A stretch of 64,000 bases of DNA from Lunularia cruciata (Eukaryota; Streptophyta; Marchantiopsida; Lunulariales; Lunulariaceae). Of the stretch, positions 46,832 through 58,629 are shown one piece after another. The notes beneath the pieces were generated by a model. The model searched no databases. It was not told the origin of the DNA and saw nothing but the letters and a program-made list of their open reading frames with translations. The position numbers were made by a program, and so were the translations under genes. The stretch covers positions 23,624,501 to 23,688,500 of the forward strand of contig OX419761.1 in the NCBI GenBank assembly GCA_948567375.1, given 5' to 3'. Every line of letters starts with the position of its first letter. Within the stretch, counting starts at the first letter, position 1.

Positions 46832-48200
46832 AGGACTCTCCAAACGAGAGAAGAAACAGCTTCTCTACCGACGCTTTCATCGATTGGATTTATGTCATGA
46901 ACGGATAGATGCTAGCTACTGCTGCCGTTGGTTCTGTTTGGATGCTAGCCTGACCCCACTGTTCCGAGATGCGGCATCCTTCCATAGAGCAACGATGCCA
47001 CCAACCAATGGTTCCGTTGGATACTATGTGGATTGGTTTCATTTCCAGCAATCGAGCTGGTATAGAAGGGCACGCCCATCAACATGCCAGCGAAATGATC
47101 ATTTGTCAGCTAGAATTAGAAAATTCAAAAGTTGAATAGAATTGGGGTGTCCAGTAGACATATCGAGGACATTTCTCCCCTTGCTAGGCTCCGGGTTTGG
47201 GCATGCAATGCTCATGTCTGGCAGATGCTCTTCTCGATCATTGAAGTTGGTCAGGAGAAAATGACTTTAGTTTGTCCAGCAGGGCTCTGTCATAGGCTTT
47301 TTCTTTTGTTTTATACAGGCAAAAACACACTACCTATGTAAAGGTGTCAAATCTTGAATAGCAGACTTTCCCGGAATTGTTTTCCAGACATACAATATTA
47401 ATATTACTCGCAACGAACGAACGAATGAACAGTTGTGCTGTGTCGACTGAACCCCACGCAGAGAAACTCTCAGCAGAAGCAGGGGCCCTCAAAGAACCGC
47501 TGCTCCAGCTGTTGCCGCTTCTTTTTCAATGGCAGCAGCAAATGCTGACTCCTAGCTCCTTCCCCTCCGTTCCCATTCCATGACCCTATTTCGTTCGTTC
47601 GAGATCCAACATGATGCGACGGACGTCTACGGCGTAGTGGTGGCAATCCTGTCCGATCCAGTGCCATGTTATCGTGGTGAATATTGTGTAGTGGAACGGG
47701 CGTGGGAGGAACTTAAGAACTATTTAATCTTCCCATCCTTCATGTTTTCTACGCGGTCGCCCTTTTTCTTTAATTGTTTATGCTTGTCGCTTCGAGCTTC
47801 TCTATTTCATCTGTGCAGTACCTCCAAGCTAGAACTTCAGAAAATGACTACGGTAACAGTGGTAGAAAATGACGTCTGCCGGATGTTGACCATATTCTGT
47901 GCCCTCGATCTCCTGCTGACTGTCCTCCGGTTTTGTTTGCGTATTAAATTGGAAAAGTGATGTATTTCATGACGGAAACGAACACTAATCCCAACTATCA
48001 TACTAACCATGCCAACCAAAGCTTTGAGTGCTTTGAGTAATAGTGTATGCAGTAACTGACTCCGCTGGGTGGTGGGTGGTCCACTTACTTGCGACTGTTG
48101 GTTCTGTGCATACCACAACGTTAACATGTAGGACCCCAAAGCGAGCAAAAGCTAGGGGACTGCTACGGCTGCAGTTGCAGCAGGAGGTAAGAGCTTACCT

Positions 48201-48760
48201 GCCGATAGTCCAATCCCACCACCTAGCTAGCTCAACAGTCTTTCACGAGTTACATCATCTCTCTCTCTCTCTAGGAGTACACCGTAGTGGAGGAGGGGTG
48301 AGGAGATGAGGAAAGGAGAGAACAGAAGCTACAGAAAGGGGAAAAGCAGGTACGCGTTGTTTAGAGAGAGAGAAAGAGAGAGAAAAGGAAGAGATGAGGA
48401 GATTTTTAAGACCTTCCTTTGGATTAGTGACTGCAGGATCACGACAGGAAAGCGACCGGAATAGCCAATCCGGTGCCCACGTGTAAGTTCGCAGATGCCC
48501 GCACCTACAATAGTGGGCGCGATCGGGAACGTGAAGAGACTAAATTTTATCACCTGTGATGTCCTCGCGGGAGAGAGAAGAGATAGACAGAGACAGAGAG
48601 CGATAACATCGATAGAGTGAATAAGCGAGATGATGTGATGCATGCTGATTGATGCGGAGAGAAGGAAAGGAAAAGAAAAGAAAGGGAGTCGTTGCAGTTA
48701 GATGCGAGAAAAAAACAGTAGGGCCAGTGATCGCTTTACTTTGATCTCATGACTCATGAG
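48201..48760. repeat. CT/GA-rich microsatellite cluster
   Basis: (CT)n at 48257-48272 and GA-rich runs at 48362-48420 and 48580-48600, then purine-rich GGAAAGGAAAAGAAAAGAAAG at 48663-48686. Such tracts are frequent in plant promoters and 5' leaders, but no downstream gene is visible. Confidence 0.6.
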
Positions 48761-50335
48761 CAGAGATGATGATTACTACTCAACTACTTGGGTAACTAGA
48801 GACATAGCAGCCTTTCGAAGTATGAAGACTACCGCATGAGGAATCCAACCACTTTATGAGCCTCTGGTAGGACAAGAACACTTGAAGCACTGGTGTAGGC
48901 GGAGGGAGGAAGGGGGAGGGCTCGACATCGCTGTCATGAATAGGAGCTCAGCCAGCCGTGTTCGTCATGTCAGGTCCTGAGAAGACCTGAAAAGATATAT
49001 GTGGAAACAGGATCGAGCAGCCTTCCTAAAGTGGTCAGATTGAGGGACCGCTTGAGGGTTGAGTTGCAGAACAAGACAAGATCAAGCTGGATCGTACTGT
49101 TATAGCATGCCAAAAAGGTCTTGGCTCAATGTGCTCGGCGCCCATGTGAGAAATGAAAAGCTCTCACCAGTGCACGTCGTACGACGGATAAGATCATCGT
49201 AAGAAGCTCTTGCACCAAGAAAATTGTAAAAGCTTGACAAAAATCAGCCGATTATCTGCGTAATCTTATCATCTGTCTACAATCTCCATCTCAATGAGCT
49301 CTTTTGAGAATCTGAGATTCTAACCCAACCCCCCTGCTGTCCTCCTTCTTCTCCATAAATTCCGCTTCAGCCATGTTGTCCCTCTATGTGCCCCTCGTCT
49401 TTCCCTTCAGCCTCCGCTGTCTTGACAATGCAGCTATTCCTTGCAAGCAGGGGCTGCTCTTCGTGTGGTTCAGCTTAATCATCCGTCCGTGTGGGTTCAC
49501 CCTCGGATCGGATGATACGGAATGATGTGCAGGGCTCAACAGCGTCACACCCTAGCTCAGCTCTTTCTCCGAGGTCTAGGAATTAGTAGAAAGCGAAGTC
49601 GGGTGATATTCAAGAGTCCGCTAGAGCCAACCGTAGCCAGCATGCACTGGTAGAACTGCTAGGTTTTAATCTCATCTCGCTTGTTCAGTTGTCCCATCCC
49701 TCGTCTTCTCCTCAAAATGATTAAGGGGGTAGATCCCTAAAGAGCAAAGGGGCCTTTCGCGAGGGTTTGTCAGAGGCCTGCTGCTTTCCCTTGATTTCTT
49801 GGTCCTTCCTTACGCGATGGTTCGTTCGTCTCTCTTTCTCAGCTCCCTTTCCCTCTCTCTATTTCAGTTGCAGGCACACGGTCGAATCGGACATCCGCAA
49901 CATGTCACGTTTCCTCACGCACCGCACCCACCCACACGTGCACCATTCTCTATAGTGTGACAACACCAGACTCTTTCTCAACATTGGCATGGGAGGGAAG
50001 CAAGAATCCATTGCCCGCTGCACTGTTAGGAATTTGGACAGCCAGCCTGGCCTACGGTCTCACAAAACAGGAGACTGTCTTGCCATGTGCTTCGTCTGTG
50101 ACTTACTTGCTGCACGTTTCAGTATCAATACTTACCCAGGTCTTTGCTTTCATCCACATAGATCTTCCAACTTTGCTGAGCTTTGAGACTCTCTTCCTGT
50201 TTGGCTAAGTTCGCAGTTCACTTCCGTTCCGCCTTGTCAACTCCCTTGCCCAAGTCCAGATCTTCTTTAACTTACTAGTCTGTTTGAGCTATGTAGCTAC
50301 CAGACCCTCTCTCTTGAGTTCGTCTTGCCTTGTCT

Positions 50336-50545
50336 TCAACATCGAAGAATTTCTTGTATGGTCTCTTTTCTAACGATATCATGCCCTTGTGATGAAATTG
50401 TGGTGAGATCTACTAGCAGAGACGCCAGCACGCGCGCACTCTGAAGGGCCCCCTCACCCGGGCCCCCTCCCCCCGCGGACATCCCTCCCACCCAACCCAC
50501 CACAACTCCCAGCAGCAGCAGCAGCGTGTGCCCGAGCTGGCCCAT
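50336..50545 (-). CDS. doubtful short ORF with signal-peptide-like start
   Basis: A 69-codon minus-strand frame starts MGQLGHTLLLLLGVVVGWVG, which looks like a signal peptide: a polar start followed by a 14-residue hydrophobic core. The Leu run is encoded by an AGC microsatellite (50511-50526), which weakens the case. A GGGTGAGG sequence after the Gly-rich segment could be a 5' splice site, so the frame might be a first exon. No cysteine pattern or known peptide family follows. I do not recognise a product. Confidence 0.2.
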   Translation of the reverse strand: MGQLGHTLLLLLGVVVGWVGGMSAGGGGPGEGALQSARVLASLLVDLTTISSQGHDIVRKETIQEILRC

Positions 50546-50650
50546 TGCTCAGCTCACACATACCCTGACGAGAGACATTTAAGGAAACAAGATCGTATCA
50601 TCCAGTTCCAGATTCGATTGATTTACCAAAGTTTTCTCTTGAAATGGGTT

Positions 50651-50761
50651 CTCATCTGCTATCTCCTTTGCTTCTACAAGCTATACCTTTCATGACCACC
50701 TGTACTCCGTGAGTGCATGATCTACCTATAGCTTGTATTAGCAAAGGAGGTAGCAAATGAG
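50651..50761 (+). ncRNA. candidate MIRNA-like hairpin, ~111 nt
   Basis: Arms 50651-50685 and 50727-50761 pair over 35 positions: 31 Watson-Crick pairs, one G-U, one C-A mismatch and one symmetric two-base internal loop; the terminal loop is 41 nt. The centre of the stem is CTCCTTTGCT on the left against AGCAAAGGAG on the right. This fits plant miRNA-precursor rules (a ~21-nt duplex with few mismatches and a short loop). No known mature miRNA is recognised. On the minus strand the hairpin is equally good, so the transcribed strand is unknown. A small fold-back insertion is the alternative. Confidence 0.5.
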
Positions 50762-50769
50762 GATCCCGG

Positions 50770-53000
50770 CCTTAAAGCCGCTGCTACAATGGCGATCAAA
50801 TTGAAGGCATCGCCTCATCATCATCTTCGATGGCCTGCTTTCGTGTTTCATCTGACCTCTCTCTTCATACATCTCCAGTCATACTCGTGTTGTTGTTTTT
50901 GGGCGGATAAGTAATCTCACGTAGATTTCGAGTTAGGGATTCGTTACCTGCAGGTGTACAATCCAAGACTGTGGAGAAGCTCTAGTAGCAGAGTCTTCAA
51001 TGCATTAAGGTCAACTACTCCCATGGGATCGGTTACAATCGGGGATTTATATAGCACTATGTCATCGTGGTCTCGCCAAGGTCTGGACTAGTACTTTAGC
51101 AATGACAGGATCCGAGAAAGTCCAGTCTCACTGAAATCTCATGGTTTGTCCCAAAAACTTAGGTGATAACAGTTTTCTGGGGCAATGCTTGTACTTCTGA
51201 TTAAATTGGTCTGACTCCTGTTAATTAGACATCCAAAGGTGGATTGATGAGCGTCAAGAGTGGATGAAGCCCCAAGGATTCAAGAGATTCAAGAGATTTC
51301 GAGCTATTGTTGTACACTGGATTGGATGAGTGGAATGTAACCAAGCGGAATGTGGTTACATTCCTCGTAGCTTTGGCGTCTTAATCAGGGAAGATCTATT
51401 CTAGTTCAGCAACCGTGCCCTTTCCAATGGTCAGCACTGGGATAGGAGGGTAGATAGAGCTAATTATCCTCACTGAAATTTGAAGCATTCACATCTTTGA
51501 GCAGAAGTAATGAGAAGATATCATGCGCACTTTCTATGGAAGGTTGATGCATTGGTTCTCGAATCAGCTTCTTGAGCTGTGATGTATAATGTACACCTCC
51601 ATTCAGAGAGATTTTTAAGACTTGGTTGACATCAAAAGTTCTCGCCTCTAAAACTTTTTAACAGCTTCAGTTTCTCTGGAACTCAGAATTTCAAATTTCC
51701 TCACGTGCGCGTATCTCTTGCTTTACGCTCGCTTGGAAAGACGTGACCCTAGAAAGAAAAGGAATAATCTAGTAACGGAATTGGAAAGGTGGATTGTAAG
51801 AAAATCTGACGCGTATCAGCTGTCACTAGGAATAAGTGACTACACTTCTGAACCTCAGAAGAAGACCGTTAACTTGTACATTCCTCCCTGAACCCTGAAT
51901 GACTTTCTTTCAGTTACTTCCGATCAGATAATTCTGCCTTGAAAGAAAGAAGAAAGAAAGAAAGAAAGCTCACCAGGAGCACAATGTAGGCGCTATTCTG
52001 AAGACAGCGTTCCAAAGTTACATTTTACTCCATTTCGGAGCTCCATCGGTCTGATCTCTCCAGGTTTGGATATGATGGAATAAAATAGGTAGGTCAGGAA
52101 AGGCTAACATGATGGAGTACCGGTATTTTAATCTAGCTGCTACCATAGCTCTTAAAAATGTGAGTAATCGATTCTCATCAAAGGATCACATCATATGCTA
52201 TACCGTAACTTTGACTCCTGGCAACGTCTAAGAACCGTTGCTTCAAGGTAGTTTCCAGCAAACGGACCCATTCCAGGGATGCAAATCTACAGGGATCCCA
52301 CAGGTTTTTAAACAAGTGCCAAAAGTTCACAGCTGGTACATCCGTTTGTCCTCTTGAAGGTTCAACGATTGAAATTGGAAGATATAGTAGGCGAAATTAG
52401 AAGAAAGAGGAGGCAAATAGTATAAGGTTAGATGCGAAAGGATCGCCGCTACTGCAGCAGCTAGCTCATTGTTTGTGAGTGTAGTGTTACAAGCTACCGT
52501 AGTGGGAGGGGAAGGGCAACTTTATACAGGCCTGCGTACTTGCAATTTGACAACTGTGGAGTTTTATCTGCAAAATATGTCAAACCAGAATAGAAAAATG
52601 TACTGTAGACAGAATTGTTTCAGACAAGGCTTGATTCCATAAAAGGCAAATGACGAGACTGATGACATCAAAACAAGGACACACGGGAAGTACACCCAAC
52701 GTGGCCAGCTTTGAACCTTCGATACCAACTGCATGCTCTGTCATCAGTTGGAGTAACAGATTGCTAGGGGCCACGTTGTGAACAATGATCAGGAGCTTCG
52801 AAAAGCTGGCAGAAGCCCGAATTTGTGAAGCTCGTTACTTCTCATTCTGTTCCCGCGGTACGTAAGAACCGACCCAATGCTTATGCATACCGGTAACCAG
52901 CTCCGAAGAATCTCCTTGTGGGAAGTTCCATGAAGTTCTTCTAACCTCTACAGGCTGCAAATGCTACTACAATCTATCTTAGAAGTTGCAACAAGGGAAA
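50770..53000. other. no recognised gene
   Basis: Moderate GC, no protein-like frames. It contains an 11 bp inverted pair (GGAATGTAACC at 51332-51342 and its complement at 51354-51364) and an AAAG microsatellite at 51943-51968. Confidence 0.4.
51943..51968 (+). repeat. (GAAA)n microsatellite
   Basis: GAAAGAAAGAAGAAAGAAAG followed by further AAAG units; a simple tetranucleotide repeat with one GAA interruption. Confidence 0.85.
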
Positions 53001-53027
53001 CATTTTAACACCTGAACTGTGTATTAT

Positions 53028-53080
53028 GAGTGTGTGTGTGTGTTTGTGTGTGTTTATATTTGTGTCTGTCTGTGAGTGAT
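53028..53080 (+). repeat. imperfect (TG)n microsatellite
   Basis: GTGTGTGTGTGTTTGTGTGTG followed by TTTATATTTGTGTCTGTCTG. A short open frame across it reads as Cys/Val repeats and is an artefact of the repeat. Confidence 0.85.
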
Positions 53081-53680
53081 TCTGTTTGTTCACGCAAGGT
53101 AAGGCAAGGTTCCCTGCGCAGGTCTCTCTCCATGGACGGATGGCAGGCAGTTTGCTACTCCTGCGCAGAATCCGTGTTTTTAGGCTCTGGCATCCTTGTC
53201 GGATATATGTTTATAGGGTGAAGTCAAACTTGCATAAAGTCATGAATTGGTCACTGTCCGATAGATTGATTACTTCCTTGCTTGCTTCCTTCCGTGCCGC
53301 TTGGTTTGCTTGTACTTAACATCCTCCAAAACAGGAGAACAAACCAGCACTACATTCATAATCGGCCCTTGGATTACAAGCGTGTCTGCAATGAACCGTC
53401 GGATACTCCGCAAATGCATGTTTAGAGCACAGCTCCCATGTATCAGAAGATTCGGAACGGAAACGGATCTATCCATCAAATTTATCGTGAGTGTTCGGTT
53501 GGGTTGGAAGGAGGACACGAGAAGTTGGTGAGAGAGTCATAAAACCGCTTTTGGTTTCAGTTTTCAGATTCAGTTGCCAGGGTATCGGATGACGCTCGTG
53601 CACTTGCCATTCGGTGACAAGTCCTGAACGGTGCCGTCATCTGCCTCGTGCTTCAATCATCTCTCCTTGATGGATGTGAA

Positions 53681-53698
53681 CCCCCTCCCCTCCCCTCC
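53681..53698 (-). repeat. (CCCCT)n tract 1, G-quadruplex potential on the minus strand
   Basis: CCCCCTCCCCTCCCCTCC; the complement has four runs of at least two to four G separated by A. Paired with a longer identical-type tract about 70 bases away. Confidence 0.75.
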
Positions 53699-53766
53699 TT
53701 TCCAGTACTTCTATAACAATATCTCTTTCGTCTTTCGTCCCGTCCCCCATCAACGGCAAAAAGCAA

Positions 53767-53792
53767 CCCCTCCCCTCCCCTCCCCTCCCCTC
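53767..53792 (-). repeat. (CCCCT)5 tract 2, G-quadruplex potential on the minus strand
   Basis: Five consecutive CCCCT units; the minus strand reads AGGGG five times, which satisfies the standard quadruplex rule with single-base loops. Confidence 0.85.
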
Positions 53793-53799
53793 CACACTC

Positions 53800-55900
53800 T
53801 GTGCTCATGGTCCCCCTGCTTACGAGAGCAGCATCTATGGCTGCTTGCCTTTGTCACACTTCGTTGGCTCAAGACCTGTCCTCAAAACTTCTAAAGAAAG
53901 GTTGACTTTCAAACGTTTCGATACCTCCACAATCCACTGCTGTTTTCTAATCCTGACTCATCCGATCCGAATTAGTTCTCCTTTTATTAATAGTTGCAAT
54001 TCCGCACATAGCATGGTAGTTAAGCTTGCTTGGACGTTGGCGGTGGGATTGCAGTGGCAGTTTGCTCCTCATCATTGTTGCGATCGTGATTCACTTCCAA
54101 ATATGTGGACACTTCCATCGGATCTTCCTCCTACAGATAAGTTACTCATGCATGCTTCTGTACAGACACCACAAGACATAAGCACCAAATAAATGCAGCT
54201 TCAAGGAGTTAAATATCATAAACATTCTAGTGTGCAGATCTATCTATCTAGATATCTAAATTCCAGAATCTGTACCATCCACAATCTCCATAGCCCCTAT
54301 GGTACATATGTTCTATGTCAGAACCCATTGCATCTCTCAACCTTTACCGTTATCCAGATTTTGGCGAAGTGATAGTGTTGCAGTAGTCACTCGTTATAGT
54401 CACTTAGTGAGTCACACCAATAAACTTTTCAGTACATACTTTTGTGATTACCCGTACAATAACTAGAACAAAAGGACGTGGGACCGCTAGTCGATTCAAA
54501 GAATGCTGATTTATGGATGAAAGGTAAAATGTCAGTTCCTGTTCTTAGATCCTACTCTGGTTTTGGATCTTCGTGTTGAAGATGATAGACTCCTCTTGTG
54601 TAACTATGTTTAGACAAGATACCTTCCTGATATGAAGTTGTCACAACTTTCATAAATACGCTGATTGACACATAAGTGTATTGACCGTTCCGATCTCCGT
54701 CATAGCATGTGCTTGGCATTCCTGCGCCCGCAAATGCGCCTATTATCCACGTGGCGATTCTGAAAGCGATTGTTTAAGACATTACCGGAAATTTTATATA
54801 TATCTAGGTGAATGTTTGTAGTCTTTGTATTGATGTTTATTCCTCTTTGTTATCTGCTTCTTTATATTTGGTAGTTAATTTCATGTAAGTCAAATAGAGC
54901 GACCCAAGGTGCATACCGAAGAGATTGGGGGACCACAATCAATGCGGGCCCTCCAAGAGAAATTCCTTGCTGACATATCATAACGGATGCAAAGTCAGCC
55001 CTTTTATTTTCAGAATAATCAAAAGCCATACGCAATATGCGTGTTGCCCATGCTTACGGCTCAAAATTTCGGTGATACAGGCAAAAAGACTACCCTAGGA
55101 CGCCGGACAAGCTAGGAAGTGATTACTTACGAGAGACCAGCATGCTATTTCCTTGAGTCAATCGCTCCAAACACAAGAGTGTAAAAGGATTGAGTTGATT
55201 TATACCCGAAAGTATTATTTGTATCTCCTGCTAAATACAATTTGTAGTAGTATCTATATCTTATAAGCTAGAACAAACATTATATGGTTAATTAAAGTCC
55301 AACTTTTCCAATCCGGCCCTGATACTGTTTGTCTGGTTTATACATGTAAGATATAAGGTTCATATTAGATTGGCTTATATTCTCATCATATTGAAAATCG
55401 AGTAGTAACTAGTGGATGTATTTTTATGTGAGAAATATCAATTAACTCAATATTGGATTTAGAAAATTCAAAATTTCTTGAGTAAAACTTATGATTAATC
55501 GGATAAATGTTTCCCCCTAAACATAATCTAGAATATCAATGGCTCACAAGTTTAATAGTTCTCTAAGTAAAGTACTGAATTTCAAGAAACCTTACATTTC
55601 TTTTTTTTCTTTTTATTTGGAGATAATTCAAATTTTTTAAGATACAATCTCTCTAAAAAGGAAAGTTCACTCATAGACAAATACCATGCAAAGTGCTTTG
55701 CAAATAGAATGGTTCTTACATCACAGTAGTGAGTATAGTGGCTCTCTTTTGCTACTACTCATAGAGAAAGGCAAGGCACACTGCTTAGCGAAGACATAGA
55801 TTGTGGTGCATATATATGTACTGTATAGGTGTCGTACACTACATAATAGCAGTATGATTTGTAAGTACGGTATATGGATAAATAATACGTGGTAACTGAA
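53800..55900. other. no recognised gene
   Basis: Ordinary to AT-rich sequence. From about 54780 the AT content rises again (ATTTTATATATATCTAGG; TTTCTTTTTTTTCTTTTTAT at 55597). No domain-bearing frame. Confidence 0.4.
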
Positions 55901-55907
55901 ACTGAAT

Positions 55908-56205
55908 CTACACGAATAATCTTTTGTCCCAAGTTTATCTCAGGTGCTTAAGTCATCATAATGAGTTTAGAGATTGGAATGCCAGAAACCCGCAATGAAT
56001 ATCTCAAAAGGCACATCGGAAAAGGGTGGACGTGTGAAAGGGTGATGATTAAGTCTACACGAAAAATCTATTCTCATAAGTATATCTAAGTGCTAACTTT
56101 TATATTAGGCATAGCAGTCGGAACTCGGGAAACCCGCACTGAATTTTTCCAAGTGAAATTTAATAAAGGACTGGACTTGTCAGAGGGTAATGATTACTTA
56201 GGAAA
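55908..56205 (+). repeat. diverged tandem duplication, period ~147 bp
   Basis: CTACACGAA.AATCT.TT....AAGT.TATCT occurs at 55908 and 56055. Each is followed by a GAAACCCGCA.TGAAT block and then a GGACNTGT.A.AGGGT.ATGATTA block. The copies differ at perhaps a quarter of positions, so this duplication is older than those at 31.3 and 45.6 kb. Confidence 0.7.
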
Positions 56206-56209
56206 TGCT

Positions 56210-57130
56210 TTTGCAAGGAACAATCGCTATCGACATGCAGTTCGATCGGGAAGAGGTGATCGATCACCTATGGGGAAATCTTGTGTAAAGAGGATCATCT
56301 TTTATAGAAATATGAAGGGAGTTTCAATTGTAGTTCTACGGGTATCCATGCGAAATCGATAAAGAGATTTGTAGATATTTTATAAAAGTTCAATAGGTGA
56401 TTCAAGGAGATGTTAATACGATTTTGATGATTTCTTTGATAATATTCAAAGTATCATTTATGCTCGTCCCACGAGTCCTAAAAATATCAGTAATTGAATT
56501 TATGGAGTCTTATAATTATGAATGAAAAAGGCGACCGCGTAGAGAACACTAAAGATGGAAGACCCATCAAGCCGTCTTCTAATTATTACTCATCAGCTTT
56601 TTACAAGTGAGCATAATTTAGTTTAAGGAGTCAACTCCCATTAGGGGGTTTCAGAAATAGGTTTGAGGGATGTCTACTGGATAAATAACAAACTTCGTAA
56701 TAATTTTTAGTGAACTCTGTAACATACGAGATTGTAATAAAGGAACGCTCTGTAACTTCAGTTAAGGGATATATTTAGCTAATTGCATTCATTTATAAAA
56801 ATCAAATCCTATGTTAAGGATGTTTTGGAATGCCGTAAGTAAATAAATGATTATCAGAAAGAGTGACGTGTTTCCTCAAGAGGGGCCACGTGATCATTTA
56901 GTCACGTATTGATGATCTGGTTTTGTATTCAAGATCCAAAATGGCCCCGCACAACAATTCAAATTTGTAAACTGAAATTCACCACCCTTTGGAGCAAATG
57001 TGCAAGTTGTCAGGCAAGTAACGACGGTTTTGTAGTTTCAAATTGGTGTGGGAAATGATCAGCGCCGCCGTGCGGCAACCAAGAAATTGATTACAGTGCA
57101 ACTATTCTCACACTAGGAGTGCAACAAACT
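56210..57130. other. no recognised gene; upstream flank of the Myb/SANT-like relic
   Basis: AT-rich to 56850, then a CACGTG G-box-type word at 56886-56891 in GGGGCCACGTGATC about 250 bases before the first ATG of the relic. No TATA box stands out. Confidence 0.35.
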
Positions 57131-57137
57131 TTTTGCA

Positions 57138-58446
57138 ATGGGAGATCAAGTACCGCGTTTTAGTGTAGGAGACTCCCTTATTGACGCTGATCTGGGACCT
57201 ATAGAGTCATCTTTGGATTCGTAACCTCAACAGCCATTAGGGAAATTTAGAGACTTGTTGAGGATGGCTTCTTCTGTGCCTGGCAAAACCAAGGAGGATG
57301 AATGATTTCGCATGGCAACACACCATTACAGCCAAATACTGGATTATTTGGAGGACCCCAAGCATTTTGCACAAATTCATGGTGGGAGTTGCAAAAAGCC
57401 CATTCAGAAATTGACCGCATTTTGTTTCATGGCAACCTTTTTGATTAGAGAGGGTATCGGATTTCCAACCTCTATGACAGGTGATAGACTTTACAAGAAA
57501 TGGTTGCGGTACATGGAACAGTACAAAGAAACTCGGGAGCTCAAGAACAAGGCTACGGGAGAAGGTCTCACCGAGAAGGAATGTGGCAAAGGGTGGAGAA
57601 CTATAGAAGATAAATTGAATGGAATGTGCCCGCATTTTGCAAGAATAGAAGCCATGTTTGGGAGCAGAGCAAACATAAGTCCATTGGCAATGGTAAGTTT
57701 AGGAGATTGTAATCCTAATTCAAGCGAGATTTGCGAGGCTGGCGAGGAGGAGGTCCATGAAGGTGCGCAGGAGTGCTCCCAATTCTCATCTCCTCCAAAG
57801 ATGGTGCTCCCTAACTCGGGCCCTGAGTTGGTCGCAAACACCCAAGGGGTGGAAATTTTAGCAAGTGGCATGGAGAATGGAATCCTATCACCAGAGGATG
57901 AGTCTCCATTTGTTCCACCGACTGAGGACTTGCCTTTTATTACACCACCATCGCCTTTAATTTCTACAAGAGATGGATCTGATTGTGCAGACCAAGAAGG
58001 GGAACGTGACCCAAAGAGGAGGAAAGGTGGAATATCTACAAGTAAGGTACCCAAGTTGTCACCTAGTATGTCATTGTCTCATGATTTAGCAAAAATTACC
58101 ATGTTAAAGGCAGATAGTATAGAATCCAGAGAGAGGTTACGACTAGCTGAACTAGAAGCCACCAACATGAGGAAGAGAGAGAAAACAATGATGAGAATGG
58201 AAGCAGAGCACGTTAGATTAGAGACAAAGAAGATGAAAAATTGAAATAGAGAAAAAAATGAGCGCAAATAAAAGGAAAGCTAGGGCAGACAAACACAAAT
58301 TTAAGGAGAAGAGTTTAGAATCAAAGCGCACTCATGAAATCAAAATGAGTCTCATACAAGCAGGGAAAACTCTTGAGGAGATAAGTAACTATTTTAAAAT
58401 GCTCACTCAGGTTCAACGTCCATCATACTCTACTAATAGTGAATAG
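57138..58446 (+). pseudogene. Myb/SANT-like DNA-binding protein, transposon-type, broken by two stops and a frameshift
   Basis: The frame from ATG 57138 reads MGDQVPRFSVGDSLIDADLG, meets TAA at 57222-57224, goes on through PLGKFRDLLRMASSV, and meets TGA at 57303-57305. It is then open for 310 codons to 58244. The conserved part has YSQILDYLEDPKHFAQIHGG, LTGDR-like MTGDRLYKKWLRYMEQYKET, TGEGLTEKE and LNGMCPHFARIEAMFGSRAN. This is the Myb/SANT-like (trihelix-related) domain common in DNA-transposon accessory proteins and their domesticated relatives. A Pro/Ser-rich linker follows, then KRRKGG (a possible nuclear signal), then a C-terminal coiled coil (RLRLAELEATNMRKREKTMM). After an A-run at 58236-58240 the coiled coil continues in the +1 frame to a TAG at 58444-58446. 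Without these lesions it would be about 435 codons. DNA binding is known for the family; the partner transposase is not seen here. Confidence 0.65.
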
Positions 58447-58629
58447 TATACCACCATCTAACCTTTATTATGATTATAGTAAAGATGAGTTATGGAAACT
58501 TGATAAATGCTTCTAGTATCCGCTTGATGCAACTTGTTACCCTTCAGTTCCTCACAAGTTTTTGTTTTTGATGTTGTCTTTACCACTCCGTTCCTGTCAT
58601 GTCTTTCTTGCACAATAAGCCCAAGATGC

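Larger units (their letters stand above)
45886..48200. other. no recognised gene
   Basis: Contains a 101-codon plus-strand frame (46120-46425) of ordinary amino-acid composition with no recognised domain, a perfect hairpin at 46498-46533, and a G-rich tract at 46811-46831. There is no evidence of splicing or conserved motifs. Confidence 0.35.

Noticed and set aside
47580-48148. Overlapping plus- and minus-strand ORFs of 103-126 codons
   Set aside because: They overlap each other on opposite strands and neither has a domain or repeat conservation.
57491-58054. 187-codon minus-strand ORF
   Set aside because: Antisense of the Myb/SANT-like relic, which has recognisable family motifs on the plus strand.
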